DNA of 64,000 bases from Desulfobacteraceae bacterium (GTDB lineage Bacteria; Desulfobacterota; Desulfobacteria; Desulfobacterales; UBA5852): positions 124,001 to 188,000 of the forward strand of contig JABZFP010000018.1 of the NCBI GenBank assembly GCA_014237395.1. The letters are read 5' to 3'. The translations under genes and the position numbers were made by a program. Positions 34,833 to 43,643 of the stretch are shown one piece after another; position 1 is the stretch's first letter; the number at the start of each line of letters is the position of its first letter. The notes under the pieces were generated by a model. It was not told the DNA's origin. It did no database searches and saw nothing but the letters and a program-made list of their open reading frames with translations.

Positions 34833-37514
34833 GTGACTGACCATACGACTCATTTAGAGCAACAGTTGACCGTTATCACCACCCACATCAACGCTGATTT
34901 TGATGCGATGGCCTCGTTGCTGGCCGCACAAAAACTCTACCCGGGTGCGGTGGTCGTTTTCCCCGGCTCACAGGAAAAAAACCTGCGAAATTTCTTTATC
35001 AACTCCATGGTTTATTTATTTAATATGACCGATATCAAGGATATCGATTTCTCAAGCGTCAAAAAACTCGTTCTGGTCGATACACGACAAGCCAAACGAA
35101 TCGGTAAAATGGCCGCGCTTTTAAGCCAGCCCGGTATTGAAATCCACGTTTATGACCACCACCCCCCCGCGCCCAATGATATCGAAGGACACTTCGTTGT
35201 CCATGAGTTGACCGGCGCCAACGTCACGTTGCTGGTCGAGAAAATCAGAAAAAAACGGATCCCCATATCAGCAGACGAAGCCACGATCATGGGACTTGGG
35301 GTTTATGAAGACACGGGATCCTTCACATTCCCATCAACCACCGAACGCGATCTGAAAACAGCGGCCTGGCTTTTGTCGAAGGGCGCCAATCTCAACATTA
35401 TCACGGACTTGATTACCCGCGAAATAACGCCCGAACAGGTTACGGTATTAAATGATCTCATTCAAAGAACAATTCGGCATCATATTCATGGGATCGACAT
35501 TGTGGTTACCAGCGTCACGACGCCCCACTACATGCCGGATTTTGCCTTTCTCGTTCACAAAATGATGCGCATGGAAAACATCGATGCGATTTTTGCGATT
35601 GCGCGTATGGACAACAAAATTCACATCGTTGCCCGAAGTCGTGTCCCAGAGGTGAATGCGGGTTTAGTATTGACCGATTTTGGCGGAGGTGGCCATGCCA
35701 ATGCCGCAGCCGCCTCGGTCAAGAATAAAACCTTGGCGCAGACCGAACATGAATTGGTTGATGCCCTTTATAACACGGTTCGACACCGTCGCAGGGCTTC
35801 CGACGTAATGTCGGCACCGCCTATTTGTATTGATGCGCATCTGACCTGTGGCCAAGCCGCTGAATTGGTAAACCGTTATAGTATCAATGCCTTGCTGGTC
35901 ACTCAAAAGGACCGAAATCAAAAAAACCTTTTAGGCTATATTACTCGACAGGTTATTGAAAAAGCGCTCTATCATCATTTATCCATGGTGAGTGTCAGCG
36001 AGTACATGACCACGGATATCGCCCAAGTCGCTCCGGATGCCGAACTCGACGAAATTCAGGAAAAAATAATTGAGAACAAGCAGCGTATTCTGCCGGTTGT
36101 CGGGCCGTCCGGCATTATGGGCGTCATCACGCGCACCGACCTTCTGAATCTGCTCGTTCGGAGCCATAACCAAAAAAACGACAGGCTCAACGGCCAACGA
36201 ACCCACACCGTGCATGTGCGCACACGGGTCATTTTAAAATTTATGCGTGAGCGTTTGAGTGCACGGTTGATCGAACTGCTCCAAAGCATCGGATCATCGG
36301 CCGAGGCACTGGGCTACAATGCGTATGTCATCGGTGGATTTGTTCGCGATTTGTTCCTCTATCACCCCAATGAGGACATTGATGTGGTCATCGAGGGTGA
36401 CGGCATTGCCTTCGCCCGCCAGTTCTCAAAGGAAACACAAACGCGTATCCATACCCACGAAAAATTTGGTACAGCCGTCGTCATTTTTCCGGATGGTTTC
36501 AAGATCGATATCGCGTCCGCCCGCATGGAATATTATGAATTCCCTGCCGCTCTGCCCACAGTGGAGATGAGTTCTCTGAAACTGGACCTGTTTCGTCGGG
36601 ATTTCACCATCAACACGCTATGCATCCAATTAAATCCCAATAAATTTGGAACCTTGATCGATTTTTTCACCGCTCAGAAGGACTTGAAGGAAAAAACCGT
36701 CCGCGTTCTCCACAACTTGAGCTTTGTTGAAGACCCAACGCGCGCTTTTCGCGCTATTCGATTTGAGCAGCGTTTCGGTTTTACCATCGGAAAGCTTACC
36801 GTCAACCTGATTCACAATGCCGTGCGGATGGATTTTTTTAAACGGTTGAGCGGCAAACGCGTGTTTTCAGAATTACGGCAAATCCTGAAAGAGGAAAACC
36901 CCACTCCGGCCATTGTAAGGCTCAATGATTTCAATCTGTTGAAGGTTATCCACCCGTCCATCGAACTGACGGATTCCTTGGTCAATTTGTTCACATCAAC
37001 CAAAAAAGTCATCGCATGGTATGATTTGCTTTTTATGGAAGAATCTTATATGAAGTGGGCCGTTTATTTTATGGGCTTGGCCCATTCATGCGACATGGCT
37101 ACCACCATGGATATATGTCGGCAGTTTGAGCTGACGCCCCGATTGAAAACAATTTTTGGTAAGGAACGATTTGCCGCAAAAAAAAGTCTGCTTGCATTAG
37201 AACGCAATACAAAGATTGACAATAGCGCCATTTACCGTGAATTGGCCCCCTTTCGTATCGAGATCGTTCTCTATATGATGGCCGCCGCACGAACAGAAAG
37301 TGTGCGCAAAGCTATTTCACATTTTTGTGTCCATTTGCGGTTTATAGAGCCGTTATTAAAAGGCAAGGACCTGCGTGCATTGGGATTACCGCCAGGCCCA
37401 AGTTACCGTAAAATTCTGGACGCCATCCAAGATCAAAAATTGAACGGGCATTTGGAAACCCGCGAAGATGAACTGATCTTTGCTCGGCGTCTGGCGAATC
37501 TGCGGAAGCCTTAA
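34833..37514 (+). CDS. DHH phosphoesterase - CBS - tRNA nucleotidyltransferase fusion
   Basis: An 893-aa three-part protein. Residues 1-310 form a DHH/DHHA1 phosphoesterase (THINADFDAMAS, VYDHHPPAPND, DFGGGGHANAAAAS); about 320-450 are two CBS domains (DVMSAPPICID; EYMTTDIAQV); about 470-890 are a class II nucleotidyltransferase with GGFVRDLFLYHPNEDIDVVI, FRRDFTIN and the RNA-binding helices. Such fusions are known in Desulfobacterota and Aquificae, where they act as A-adding tRNA nucleotidyltransferases next to separate CC-adding enzymes. The start is a GTG at 34833. Whether it adds A only, CCA or poly(A) cannot be decided from sequence alone. Confidence 0.9.
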   Translation: MTDHTTHLEQQLTVITTHINADFDAMASLLAAQKLYPGAVVVFPGSQEKNLRNFFINSMVYLFNMTDIKDIDFSSVKKLVLVDTRQAKRIGKMAALLSQPGIEIHVYDHHPPAPNDIEGHFVVHELTGANVTLLVEKIRKKRIPISADEATIMGLGVYEDTGSFTFPSTTERDLKTAAWLLSKGANLNIITDLITREITPEQVTVLNDLIQRTIRHHIHGIDIVVTSVTTPHYMPDFAFLVHKMMRMENIDAIFAIARMDNKIHIVARSRVPEVNAGLVLTDFGGGGHANAAAASVKNKTLAQTEHELVDALYNTVRHRRRASDVMSAPPICIDAHLTCGQAAELVNRYSINALLVTQKDRNQKNLLGYITRQVIEKALYHHLSMVSVSEYMTTDIAQVAPDAELDEIQEKIIENKQRILPVVGPSGIMGVITRTDLLNLLVRSHNQKNDRLNGQRTHTVHVRTRVILKFMRERLSARLIELLQSIGSSAEALGYNAYVIGGFVRDLFLYHPNEDIDVVIEGDGIAFARQFSKETQTRIHTHEKFGTAVVIFPDGFKIDIASARMEYYEFPAALPTVEMSSLKLDLFRRDFTINTLCIQLNPNKFGTLIDFFTAQKDLKEKTVRVLHNLSFVEDPTRAFRAIRFEQRFGFTIGKLTVNLIHNAVRMDFFKRLSGKRVFSELRQILKEENPTPAIVRLNDFNLLKVIHPSIELTDSLVNLFTSTKKVIAWYDLLFMEESYMKWAVYFMGLAHSCDMATTMDICRQFELTPRLKTIFGKERFAAKKSLLALERNTKIDNSAIYRELAPFRIEIVLYMMAAARTESVRKAISHFCVHLRFIEPLLKGKDLRALGLPPGPSYRKILDAIQDQKLNGHLETREDELIFARRLANLRKP

Positions 37515-37757
37515 GAGCGACGTTCGGGTTTCACATATGGCCAGCACAACGGTGATGACGGATCAACGTAACACCATGCCGCGAGATATCCGGGATGGTA
37601 TCCGCCGATGACCCCAGGCCGCTATTGTCATTTTCTTACACTCTCAGACATCCCATAAAGGACGGCTTGCCGCGGCCGGACATAACAGCGGAGTGAACAT
37701 CAAACCCCAGATCTGTAGCCCAATCCTGCATCCAGCTAAAGAAAGTGAAAGGCGTTT

Positions 37758-38768
37758 ATGAGCCAAAAGATTATATTGACCGGTATCACCACAACCGGCA
37801 CACCTCATATCGGCAACTATGTCGGTGCCATTCGACCGGCAATCGACGCCAGCGGCAACCCGGAGGCACTGTCATTTTATTTCCTGGCCGATTATCATGC
37901 TCTCGTAAAATGCCATGATCCTGGCCTGTTGCGGCAGTCGACCCTTGAAGTCGCTGCCACCTGGCTGGCGTTGGGACTGGATACCGACACCTGTGTATTC
38001 TATCGGCAGACGGATATCCCTGAAATTCCAGAACTCACCTGGATTTTAACCTGCATTGCCGCCAAAGGCTTGCTGAATCGCGCCCATGCGTATAAAGCCG
38101 CTGTTCAGGAAAACGAAGCCATTAAAGCCAAGGATCCTGACAAGGGCATCAACATGGGACTTTTCTGCTATCCGATCCTTATGGCAGCTGACATATTGAT
38201 GTTCAAGGCCTCCCGGGTTCCTGTCGGTAAGGATCAGATTCAACACCTTGAAATGGCCCGCGACATCGCAGCACGTTTCAATCATCATTATGGTCCGACA
38301 TTTGTTTTACCGGAAGCAGTGACGGATGACAAAACAGCCATTCTCCAGGGTCTGGACGGACGCAAGATGAGCAAGAGCTATAACAATACGATACCGCTCT
38401 TCACGCCGGAAAAAAAGCTGCGAAAACTGATCATGAAAATCAAAACCAATTCACAGCCCCCCGAGGAACCCAAGGACCCCGAGACTTGCACTCTTTTCCA
38501 AATTTTCCAGGCTTTTGCCGATCCCGCTGAAACACACGCCCTCCGGCAACGATACCGCAACGGAATTGCATGGGGTGAAATGAAGCAATATTTGTTTGAA
38601 TACCTCAACGATCATCTAAGAAAACCGCGTGAACGCTATGCCGAACTTCTCGAGCATCCGGACCATATTGAAAAAATTCTCCAGGAGGGGGCACGTAAGG
38701 CCCGTGACTATAGTCAACCGTTTCTGAGTCAAATCCGTCGGACAATCGGTATTGCATCACTGGGATAG
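37758..38768 (+). CDS. trpS: Tryptophanyl-tRNA synthetase TrpS
   Basis: Charges tRNA-Trp. The 336-aa class I synthetase begins TGITTTGTPHIGNYVGAI (HIGH variant PHIGN), has DYHALV, DILMFKASRVPVGKDQIQH and the KMSKS motif GRKMSKSYNN near residue 205. Full family length. It follows the nucleotidyltransferase fusion by 243 bases with no gene between and precedes scpA by 51 bases, so it likely begins the trpS-scpA-scpB unit. Confidence 0.95.
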   Translation: MSQKIILTGITTTGTPHIGNYVGAIRPAIDASGNPEALSFYFLADYHALVKCHDPGLLRQSTLEVAATWLALGLDTDTCVFYRQTDIPEIPELTWILTCIAAKGLLNRAHAYKAAVQENEAIKAKDPDKGINMGLFCYPILMAADILMFKASRVPVGKDQIQHLEMARDIAARFNHHYGPTFVLPEAVTDDKTAILQGLDGRKMSKSYNNTIPLFTPEKKLRKLIMKIKTNSQPPEEPKDPETCTLFQIFQAFADPAETHALRQRYRNGIAWGEMKQYLFEYLNDHLRKPRERYAELLEHPDHIEKILQEGARKARDYSQPFLSQIRRTIGIASLG

Positions 38769-38819
38769 AAGACTTCCATTTATAACGCTGTAACTTCCTC
38801 AATATACATAAAGGCATTC

Positions 38820-39533
38820 ATGGCGGATAGCTACAAAATCCAGTTGGAGGATGTGTTTGAAGGCCCCATGGATCTTCTCCTTCATCTCATAAAGAAAAAT
38901 GAGGTGGATATTTATGACATCCCCATCGCCTTAATCACCCGACAATATCTGGAATACCTCGAATGGATGAAAGCCATCCAGATTGAGTTTGCCGGCGATT
39001 TTATTGTCATGGCAGCAACCCTTGCACAAATTAAATCCCGGATGTTGCTCCCTGCTTATGATGGTCAGGAAGACGAAGATGAAGACCCCCGTAATGCGAT
39101 ATCACGCCCCCTGATTGAATACCTGCAAATGAAGACTGTCGCTCAGCAGCTCGCCAGCCGCGACCTGCTGGGGGACAAAATCTTTGTTCGCTCTACATCT
39201 TCACAGAGGGCCGCATTTGCTATTGAGGAAAAAGAAATTCACGTCGGTCTTTTTGAATTGATCGATGCCTTCCGCAAAATACTGGATGACGTTTCCGGTG
39301 AGCATCATGTCGATCTTTTTACGGAGCGTATCTCGGTCAAGGAGCGCATCAACCAGATTATTGATATATTAGAACAAAAAGGTTCCGTCGCTTTCGAAGA
39401 ACTTTTTTCGGATAGTCGAACGCGTGCCGATGTGATTGTGACCTTCCTGGCCGTGCTGGAAATGGTCAAGTTAAGTCTCCTGAGAGTCACCCAGCATATT
39501 CAAACGGGTGTGATACGGATGTTCTATCAATGA
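38820..39533 (+). CDS. scpA: Segregation and condensation protein ScpA
   Basis: Kleisin subunit that bridges the SMC dimer in the bacterial condensin. The 237-aa product opens with the kleisin N-terminal helix-turn-helix (QLEDVFEGPMDLLLHLIKKN, then EVDIYDIPIALITRQYLEYL) and ends in a winged-helix region (VIVTFLAVLEMVKLSLLRV). It overlaps scpB by 4 bases (ATGA), giving the usual coupled pair. Confidence 0.95.
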   Translation: MADSYKIQLEDVFEGPMDLLLHLIKKNEVDIYDIPIALITRQYLEYLEWMKAIQIEFAGDFIVMAATLAQIKSRMLLPAYDGQEDEDEDPRNAISRPLIEYLQMKTVAQQLASRDLLGDKIFVRSTSSQRAAFAIEEKEIHVGLFELIDAFRKILDDVSGEHHVDLFTERISVKERINQIIDILEQKGSVAFEELFSDSRTRADVIVTFLAVLEMVKLSLLRVTQHIQTGVIRMFYQ

Positions 39534-40432
39534 CACAACCATTGCCTTTCATCATCGAGAGCCTTTTGTTTGTGGCGGAGGAACCCCTATCAGTTCAGCA
39601 GCTCAAGGCTATTCTTGAAACCGACGATGCCGACGCCATCCGAAGCGCACTTCAAGAGTTGGCCGATGAATATGACCGCCGCGGTGGTGGTTTTGAAATA
39701 AAACAAGTTGCCGGAGGATTTCAGTTTCGCACCCGTTCGGAGTACAGCGAATGGGTAAAAAAACTTCTCAAGCCCTCCCCGGCTAAATTGAGCCGGGCCG
39801 CACTGGAAACGCTTGCCATTATCGCCTACAAACAACCGATCATCCGTGCCGACGTCGAGCACATTCGCGGTGTCGATTGTGGCGGTGTGCTGCGCATGCT
39901 TCTTGAGAAAAAACTAGTCCGCGTTTTGGGACGCAAAGACATTCCCGGCCGACCGATGATTTACGGCACGACCCGGCAATTTCTCGAAGTCTTCAATCTG
40001 AAAGATCTCCGCGACCTTCCCTCTCCCAAAGAAATTGAATCTTTGGGAACGGAGGTGGATAACCTTTTTTCGACATCCGATGATGGGCCTGAAACTCAAC
40101 TCTCGCCTCGCAACGCTGAAGCGGAATTACCCGTTGCCGATAGCGATGGGCTTTCTGATATTCAAGAATCCGAGGACACCCTCAACCCGCAAGAAAATGA
40201 GGCATCGGGCTCTGGAGACCGCATACCCAATCGCCAGAACGGTCATGAAAGCCCTGCCGAAGATGAAAAAATAGCGATATCCCCATCCGATGCTCCCATG
40301 CCGCTCACGACCGTTGAAGACGCGTTCTCACCGGATCCGTCATCGCGGCAAAACGATACGGACGCCACCTCCGATCACACGAATTTTGACGAAGATTCAC
40401 AGGAAAGCCATTACGACAGAAAAAAATCTTGA
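39530..40432 (+). CDS. scpB: Segregation and condensation protein ScpB with acidic C-terminal tail
   Basis: Partner of ScpA in the SMC complex. Residues 1-165 hold the two winged-helix domains (ESLLFVAEEPLSVQQLKAIL; LSRAALETLAIIAYKQP; IRGVDCGGVLRMLLEKKLV; TRQFLEVFNLKDLRDLP). Residues about 170-300 form a low-complexity, acidic, Ser/Pro/Asp-rich tail not present in short ScpB proteins, so the length is 300 against the usual 180-200. The tail has no recognised domain. An HU/IHF gene follows after 82 bases. Confidence 0.93.
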   Translation: MTQPLPFIIESLLFVAEEPLSVQQLKAILETDDADAIRSALQELADEYDRRGGGFEIKQVAGGFQFRTRSEYSEWVKKLLKPSPAKLSRAALETLAIIAYKQPIIRADVEHIRGVDCGGVLRMLLEKKLVRVLGRKDIPGRPMIYGTTRQFLEVFNLKDLRDLPSPKEIESLGTEVDNLFSTSDDGPETQLSPRNAEAELPVADSDGLSDIQESEDTLNPQENEASGSGDRIPNRQNGHESPAEDEKIAISPSDAPMPLTTVEDAFSPDPSSRQNDTDATSDHTNFDEDSQESHYDRKKS

Positions 40433-40458
40433 CTTGAAAACCACCTAAAGACTATAGA
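40429..40458 (+). promoter_or_regulatory. Promoter for the HU/IHF gene
   Basis: TTGACT at 40429-40434 and TATAGA at 40453-40458 are separated by 18 bases, a good sigma-70 arrangement overlapping the end of scpB. Transcription from about 40465 would cover the HU/IHF gene and the tRNA up to the terminator at 40879-40924. Confidence 0.6.
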
Positions 40459-40514
40459 GCAGGCTTATTCTCGTCTTCATAAAAGCTCGGGTTCGGATAA
40501 CCAAAGGAGTCTTA

Positions 40515-40796
40515 ATGAATAAATCAGATTTAATGATGGCTCTCAAGGAAAACGTTAACCTAAGCCGCCAGGAGGCTGAAAACATCGTCAATGTTTTCTT
40601 CCAATCCATCGAAGACTCGCTCGGCAGTGGGGGGCGCGTTGAAATCAGGGGATTTGGCAGTTTTACGGTCAACGGATATAAATCCTACGTCGGCCGCAAC
40701 CCCAAAACCGGTGAACGCATTCGTGTTCCTTCCAAAAAATTGCCGTTTTTCAAGGTCGGCAAAGAACTTAAAGAAATGGTCGACATATCGGATTAG
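40515..40796 (+). CDS. HU/IHF-family DNA-binding protein
   Basis: A 93-aa histone-like protein that bends DNA as a dimer. It has the family helices (MNKSDLMMALKENVNLSRQE), the beta core RVEIRGFGSFTVNGY and the DNA-grasping arm with the signature GRNPKTGERI including the tip proline. The sequence around RVEIRGFGSF looks closer to IHF than to HU, but subunit type is uncertain. A strong AAAGGAG precedes the ATG. The tRNA gene begins one base after its stop codon, so both probably share one transcript. Confidence 0.92.
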   Translation: MNKSDLMMALKENVNLSRQEAENIVNVFFQSIEDSLGSGGRVEIRGFGSFTVNGYKSYVGRNPKTGERIRVPSKKLPFFKVGKELKEMVDISD

Positions 40797-40797
40797 C

Positions 40798-40872
40798 GGG
40801 CGGTTAACTCAGCGGGAGAGTGCTACCTTCACACGGTAGAAGTCACTGGTTCAATCCCAGTACCGCCCACCA
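40798..40872 (+). tRNA. tRNA-Val (anticodon CAC)
   Basis: A complete 75-base cloverleaf with encoded CCA. Acceptor arms GGGCGGT and ACCGCCC pair fully; the anticodon stem CTACC/GGTAG encloses the loop TTCACAC, giving anticodon CAC, which reads GUG valine codons. The T arm is ACTGG-TTCAATC-CCAGT. It begins directly after the HU/IHF stop codon. Confidence 0.95.
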
Positions 40873-40878
40873 CCTACC

Positions 40879-40924
40879 AAAACAAGGCCTGATCGTTGAA
40901 ATGATCAGGCCTTGTTTTATTATT
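40879..40924 (+). terminator. Strong Rho-independent terminator after tRNA-Val
   Basis: AACAAGGCCTGATC (40881-40894) and GATCAGGCCTTGTT (40903-40916) form a perfect 14-bp stem with an 8-base loop, followed by TTTTATTATT. It lies 8 bases after the tRNA CCA end. The A-run before it could allow some function on the other strand too. Confidence 0.93.
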
Positions 40925-41057
40925 ACTGCCACACCACCAGCCGATATGGCAGATTCTTTATCCATTGACATCCAAAGGGCCGTCGATTATTTTTTCACCA
41001 AACTAGGTTGATTCAAGCCCGTCGGCCTATTGTACATTGCGAACATGGACATTCGTT

Positions 41058-41372
41058 ATGCCAGTATATGAATATGAACATACCCAGCAGTCTTGCTCAC
41101 TGGGGGCAACCTTTGAAGTCCAGCAGTCCATTCATGACGCCCCACTGACGCATTGCCCGGAATGCGGTCAACAGATCAAAAAACTAATCTCCCGCTCCAA
41201 TATCAGTACCCCCCGCTCCAATGCCGAACTGAAAGACATGGGATTTACCAAGCTCGTCAAACGGGACTCCGGCGTATACGAAAACGTGACCGCCCGGGAT
41301 GGTGACAGCCGCTATGTCGTGCGCGACAAACCGGAAACACTCCCCAATCTGAGCAAAACCATTCGCGATTGA
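41058..41372 (+). CDS. FmdB-family zinc-ribbon protein
   Basis: A 104-aa protein of the FmdB/CxxC_CxxC_SSSS group. It starts MPVYEYEHTQQSCSLG, with THCPECGQQIKKLISRSNIS as the second knuckle. The usual first CxxC is missing: only one Cys (SC) remains there, as in a recognised subgroup of longer FmdB-like proteins. The ATG at 41058 was chosen because the family starts at MPxYEY; an upstream start exists at 41037. Function in this group is not established (the name comes from a regulator of formamidase). Confidence 0.8.
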   Translation: MPVYEYEHTQQSCSLGATFEVQQSIHDAPLTHCPECGQQIKKLISRSNISTPRSNAELKDMGFTKLVKRDSGVYENVTARDGDSRYVVRDKPETLPNLSKTIRD

Positions 41373-41498
41373 CCGCCAACGCAAAAAGTCATCATGTCCA
41401 TACAACGGGCGCAACCCGGCCATGCCCCGGAAAGATTGCCGCGTGCGGATCCAACGGGTGTTTAAAAAACAGAGATGATAGTGGGGATATTGTAACGA

Positions 41499-42398
41499 GT
41501 GACTGAATCATTGAATCGATTGAATACCCTTGGCGGGAGGGTTGCGGTTCTGGCTTCAGCGCTTTGTTTCTACCTCTCGACCGCCACAATTCGATGGGCC
41601 CAAATGCAGGGCGTCAATGCGGACCCCGCCTTTTATGTATTGGTGCGTTTTTTGCTCGGATTTATGATCATCGCAAGCATTCTCATTTTAAAGAAGCGTC
41701 CGCCACGCCCCGTAAAATACCATCTTCTGGCGGGTCGGGCGGTCGCGAACAGCATTGCGGTCTACTGCTTCTATATGGCGGTCCAAACAACCACCGTGGC
41801 CCATGCCAACATCCTCAACATGACCTATCCTGTTTTTGTGGCCTTAATCACCTGGGGCTTTCTGCACGAGCGGTTGGAATTTCGGATGAGTCTGGCATTG
41901 ATGACCGCCTTTACGGGTATCGTGTTGATTCTTCACCCTGGGAATATGGCGATCAACGTCAAGCATCTATGGGGGCTGGGGTCCGGCATCAGTGCGGCCC
42001 TCGCCATCATCTGCCTGAATCGCAGCCGGAAAGTGCATGATTCTGAAACGGTTCTATTCTATATGTTCGGCCTCGGCAGCCTGATGATATATGCCGGTTT
42101 TCATGATCGCATGGTGATCCGGCATGCCGTCGACATTGTGTATCTGGTTCTCTGCGGGGCATTCGGAATTGCCGGTCAGTACCTCATAACAGCGGGTTTT
42201 CGATATGTAACCGCCGTCGAGGGCAGTATTCTGTCTTCCACAAGGATTCTGATAGCCGCTTTCGCCGGACCATTGATTGCTATCGATCCCGCCCTGACAG
42301 CAAGAGGCTGGTCCGGTGCGGCGCTCATTTTTTCCGCCAATGCCTACCTGGCATTACGTAAAAAAGACGCTATTCGTGAAAGGGCCAAAGCCCACTGA
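41499..42398 (+). CDS. EamA/DMT-superfamily permease
   Basis: A 299-aa membrane protein with ten predicted helices arranged as two EamA repeats (about residues 15-145 and 155-290). Conserved features include LNMTYPVFVALITWGFLHER at the end of the first repeat and a matching region in the second (AVEGSILSSTRILIAAFAGP). The start is a GTG at 41499 preceded by GGGGATATTGTAACGA. DMT proteins export amino acids, nucleobases or other metabolites; the substrate is unknown and the neighbours give no clue. Confidence 0.85.
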   Translation: MTESLNRLNTLGGRVAVLASALCFYLSTATIRWAQMQGVNADPAFYVLVRFLLGFMIIASILILKKRPPRPVKYHLLAGRAVANSIAVYCFYMAVQTTTVAHANILNMTYPVFVALITWGFLHERLEFRMSLALMTAFTGIVLILHPGNMAINVKHLWGLGSGISAALAIICLNRSRKVHDSETVLFYMFGLGSLMIYAGFHDRMVIRHAVDIVYLVLCGAFGIAGQYLITAGFRYVTAVEGSILSSTRILIAAFAGPLIAIDPALTARGWSGAALIFSANAYLALRKKDAIRERAKAH

Positions 42399-42428
42399 CA
42401 CCACACGCCTTCTCTCTCTTCGAGATCC

Positions 42429-42956
42429 TCAGGCTTTGCTGCCGGTGAACCGCAGCAATCGGTAGTGAAGGCAAACCCGTTCCGGATCGATTTGGGTTAC
42501 CCGAAGAAGGCGCAAATCACCGCCGATGCCGTCATCAAACATGGCGATGCCCCCACCGAAAATCATGGGCGTGATCGTTACCAGAACCTCGTCGATCAGC
42601 CCGGCTTCAGCAAAAAGCGTATTGATGCGCGCCCCACCGGCCAGCACCACCCGTTGGTAACCATCTTTTTCCAGATTCTGTAATATAGCGTGCGGTGCAA
42701 GGCTTGTATAAACCAGATTTTCCCATTGTGACACCCGTTTGGCATTGCGTGTCATAACGATATTCCTGCGGCCGGGCAGCGGTTTACCAATGGTATCATA
42801 GGTCTTGGACCCCATGATAATCGCGCCGGCCTGGCGCGTTTCACGCACAAAAAGCTGTTTATCGGCCTTGCCGGTCCAATCGGGAAAATGGTCGGCATAC
42901 TTTGCAATTTTGCCATCAAGGGTCTGAGCCATCAGCAGAATCGTCTTGATTGCCAC
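42429..42956 (-). CDS. RibD C-terminal/DHFR-like reductase
   Basis: A 175-aa protein of the dihydrofolate reductase superfamily, RibD_C type. It shows MAQTLDGKIAKYADHFPDWTG, the NADPH-binding GSKTYDTIGKPLPGRRNIV and VVLAGGARINTLFAEAGLID, and TITPMIFGGGIAMFDD. These stand-alone proteins are annotated variously as riboflavin-type or dihydrofolate reductases and their substrate is mostly unproven. It lies convergent with the permease, 30 bases apart. Confidence 0.85.
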   Translation of the reverse strand: MAIKTILLMAQTLDGKIAKYADHFPDWTGKADKQLFVRETRQAGAIIMGSKTYDTIGKPLPGRRNIVMTRNAKRVSQWENLVYTSLAPHAILQNLEKDGYQRVVLAGGARINTLFAEAGLIDEVLVTITPMIFGGGIAMFDDGIGGDLRLLRVTQIDPERVCLHYRLLRFTGSKA

Positions 42957-43127
42957 CCCACTCCCTCCTCTTTAAAGATTCATATCGCTTCAATAGAGAA
43001 CTGAATTGGCCACTAGGCAAAAAATTTCACAACAACCTGAAACCCAATGGATAAAATGTTAATGTTTGGTTAGTATAAAATTTTTTATCCTTTTGTTTTT
43101 ATTGACTATATTATTATTTCAGTATCG

Positions 43128-43143
43128 TGGCATGTTGTTTGCT
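43128..43143 (+). promoter_or_regulatory. Sigma-54 promoter for the short PEP-CTERM-like gene
   Basis: TGGCATGTTGTTTGCT matches the sigma-54 (RpoN) consensus TGGCAYRN4TTGCW at every defined position, with the GG and GC pairs correctly spaced. Transcription would begin near 43154, leaving a leader of about 94 bases before the ATG at 43248. Confidence 0.82.
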
Positions 43144-43166
43144 TAACCATGGTGTAGCTAAACCGG

Positions 43167-43185
43167 CATCCGGGTGCACCGGATG
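43167..43185 (+). promoter_or_regulatory. Stem-loop in the leader of the short PEP-CTERM-like gene
   Basis: CATCCGG and CCGGATG form a perfect 7-bp stem around GTGCA, about 13 bases after the predicted transcription start. No U-tract follows. It may stabilise the leader or be a protein or RNA contact site; it does not fit a known riboswitch that I recognise. Confidence 0.5.
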
Positions 43186-43247
43186 AATCCATGTATTCCG
43201 CTAGTAGAGGTTATTCAAAGCCTACTTTGACTTGGGAGATCGGCAAA

Positions 43248-43451
43248 ATGAAAAAATTGTTTCTTTTTTCGTGCATGTTCCTGTTTATGATAATGCTGAT
43301 CGGCACGGCCTATGCCGATTGGTTCACGGCATCGGCGCTGCCCGCCCCCGCCTTCCCCGAGCATGCGGCGCTGATTGGTTTAGGTGCCGTCATGATTGCC
43401 TTGGGCGCATATGGCCGCCGGGCCGTCTCCACAAGAAATTCCCAAAGTTGA
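43248..43451 (+). CDS. Short exported protein with PEP-CTERM-like C-terminal sorting tail
   Basis: A 67-aa protein: a signal peptide (MKKLFLFSCMFLFMIMLIG, cleaved about after TAYA), a spacer of about 15 residues rich in Ala and Pro, then PEH followed by a hydrophobic helix (AALIGLGAVMIALGAYG) and a basic end (RRAVSTRN). This tripartite tail resembles PEP-CTERM exosortase substrates, with PEH in place of PEP. GGGAG lies before the ATG. A near-perfect sigma-54 promoter precedes it; in Zoogloea and others very short PEP-CTERM proteins are driven by RpoN with PrsK/PrsR. No exosortase is in the window, so sorting is inferred. Confidence 0.75.
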   Translation: MKKLFLFSCMFLFMIMLIGTAYADWFTASALPAPAFPEHAALIGLGAVMIALGAYGRRAVSTRNSQS

Positions 43452-43643
43452 ATTCATGCCAATGATCACACCATTTCGTTGCCGCGCAGTTGGCTTTAAA
43501 AAAAACCAACAGATCGCCAGACGTTTCATTGATATGGCCGTTCTGCTCGACCGGCGATAGCCCCCCTCGTACCCGTCCCATCATTACATCAGAAAATCCG
43601 CAGCTTTATGGTAAGCGTTTTGGATAACGCGGCATTCCCGTAT

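Noticed and set aside
43145..43215. Cyclic-di-GMP riboswitch in the leader of the short exported protein
   Set aside because: A stable hairpin exists, but the GEMM core elements around GCAAAG and the tetraloop receptor are absent.
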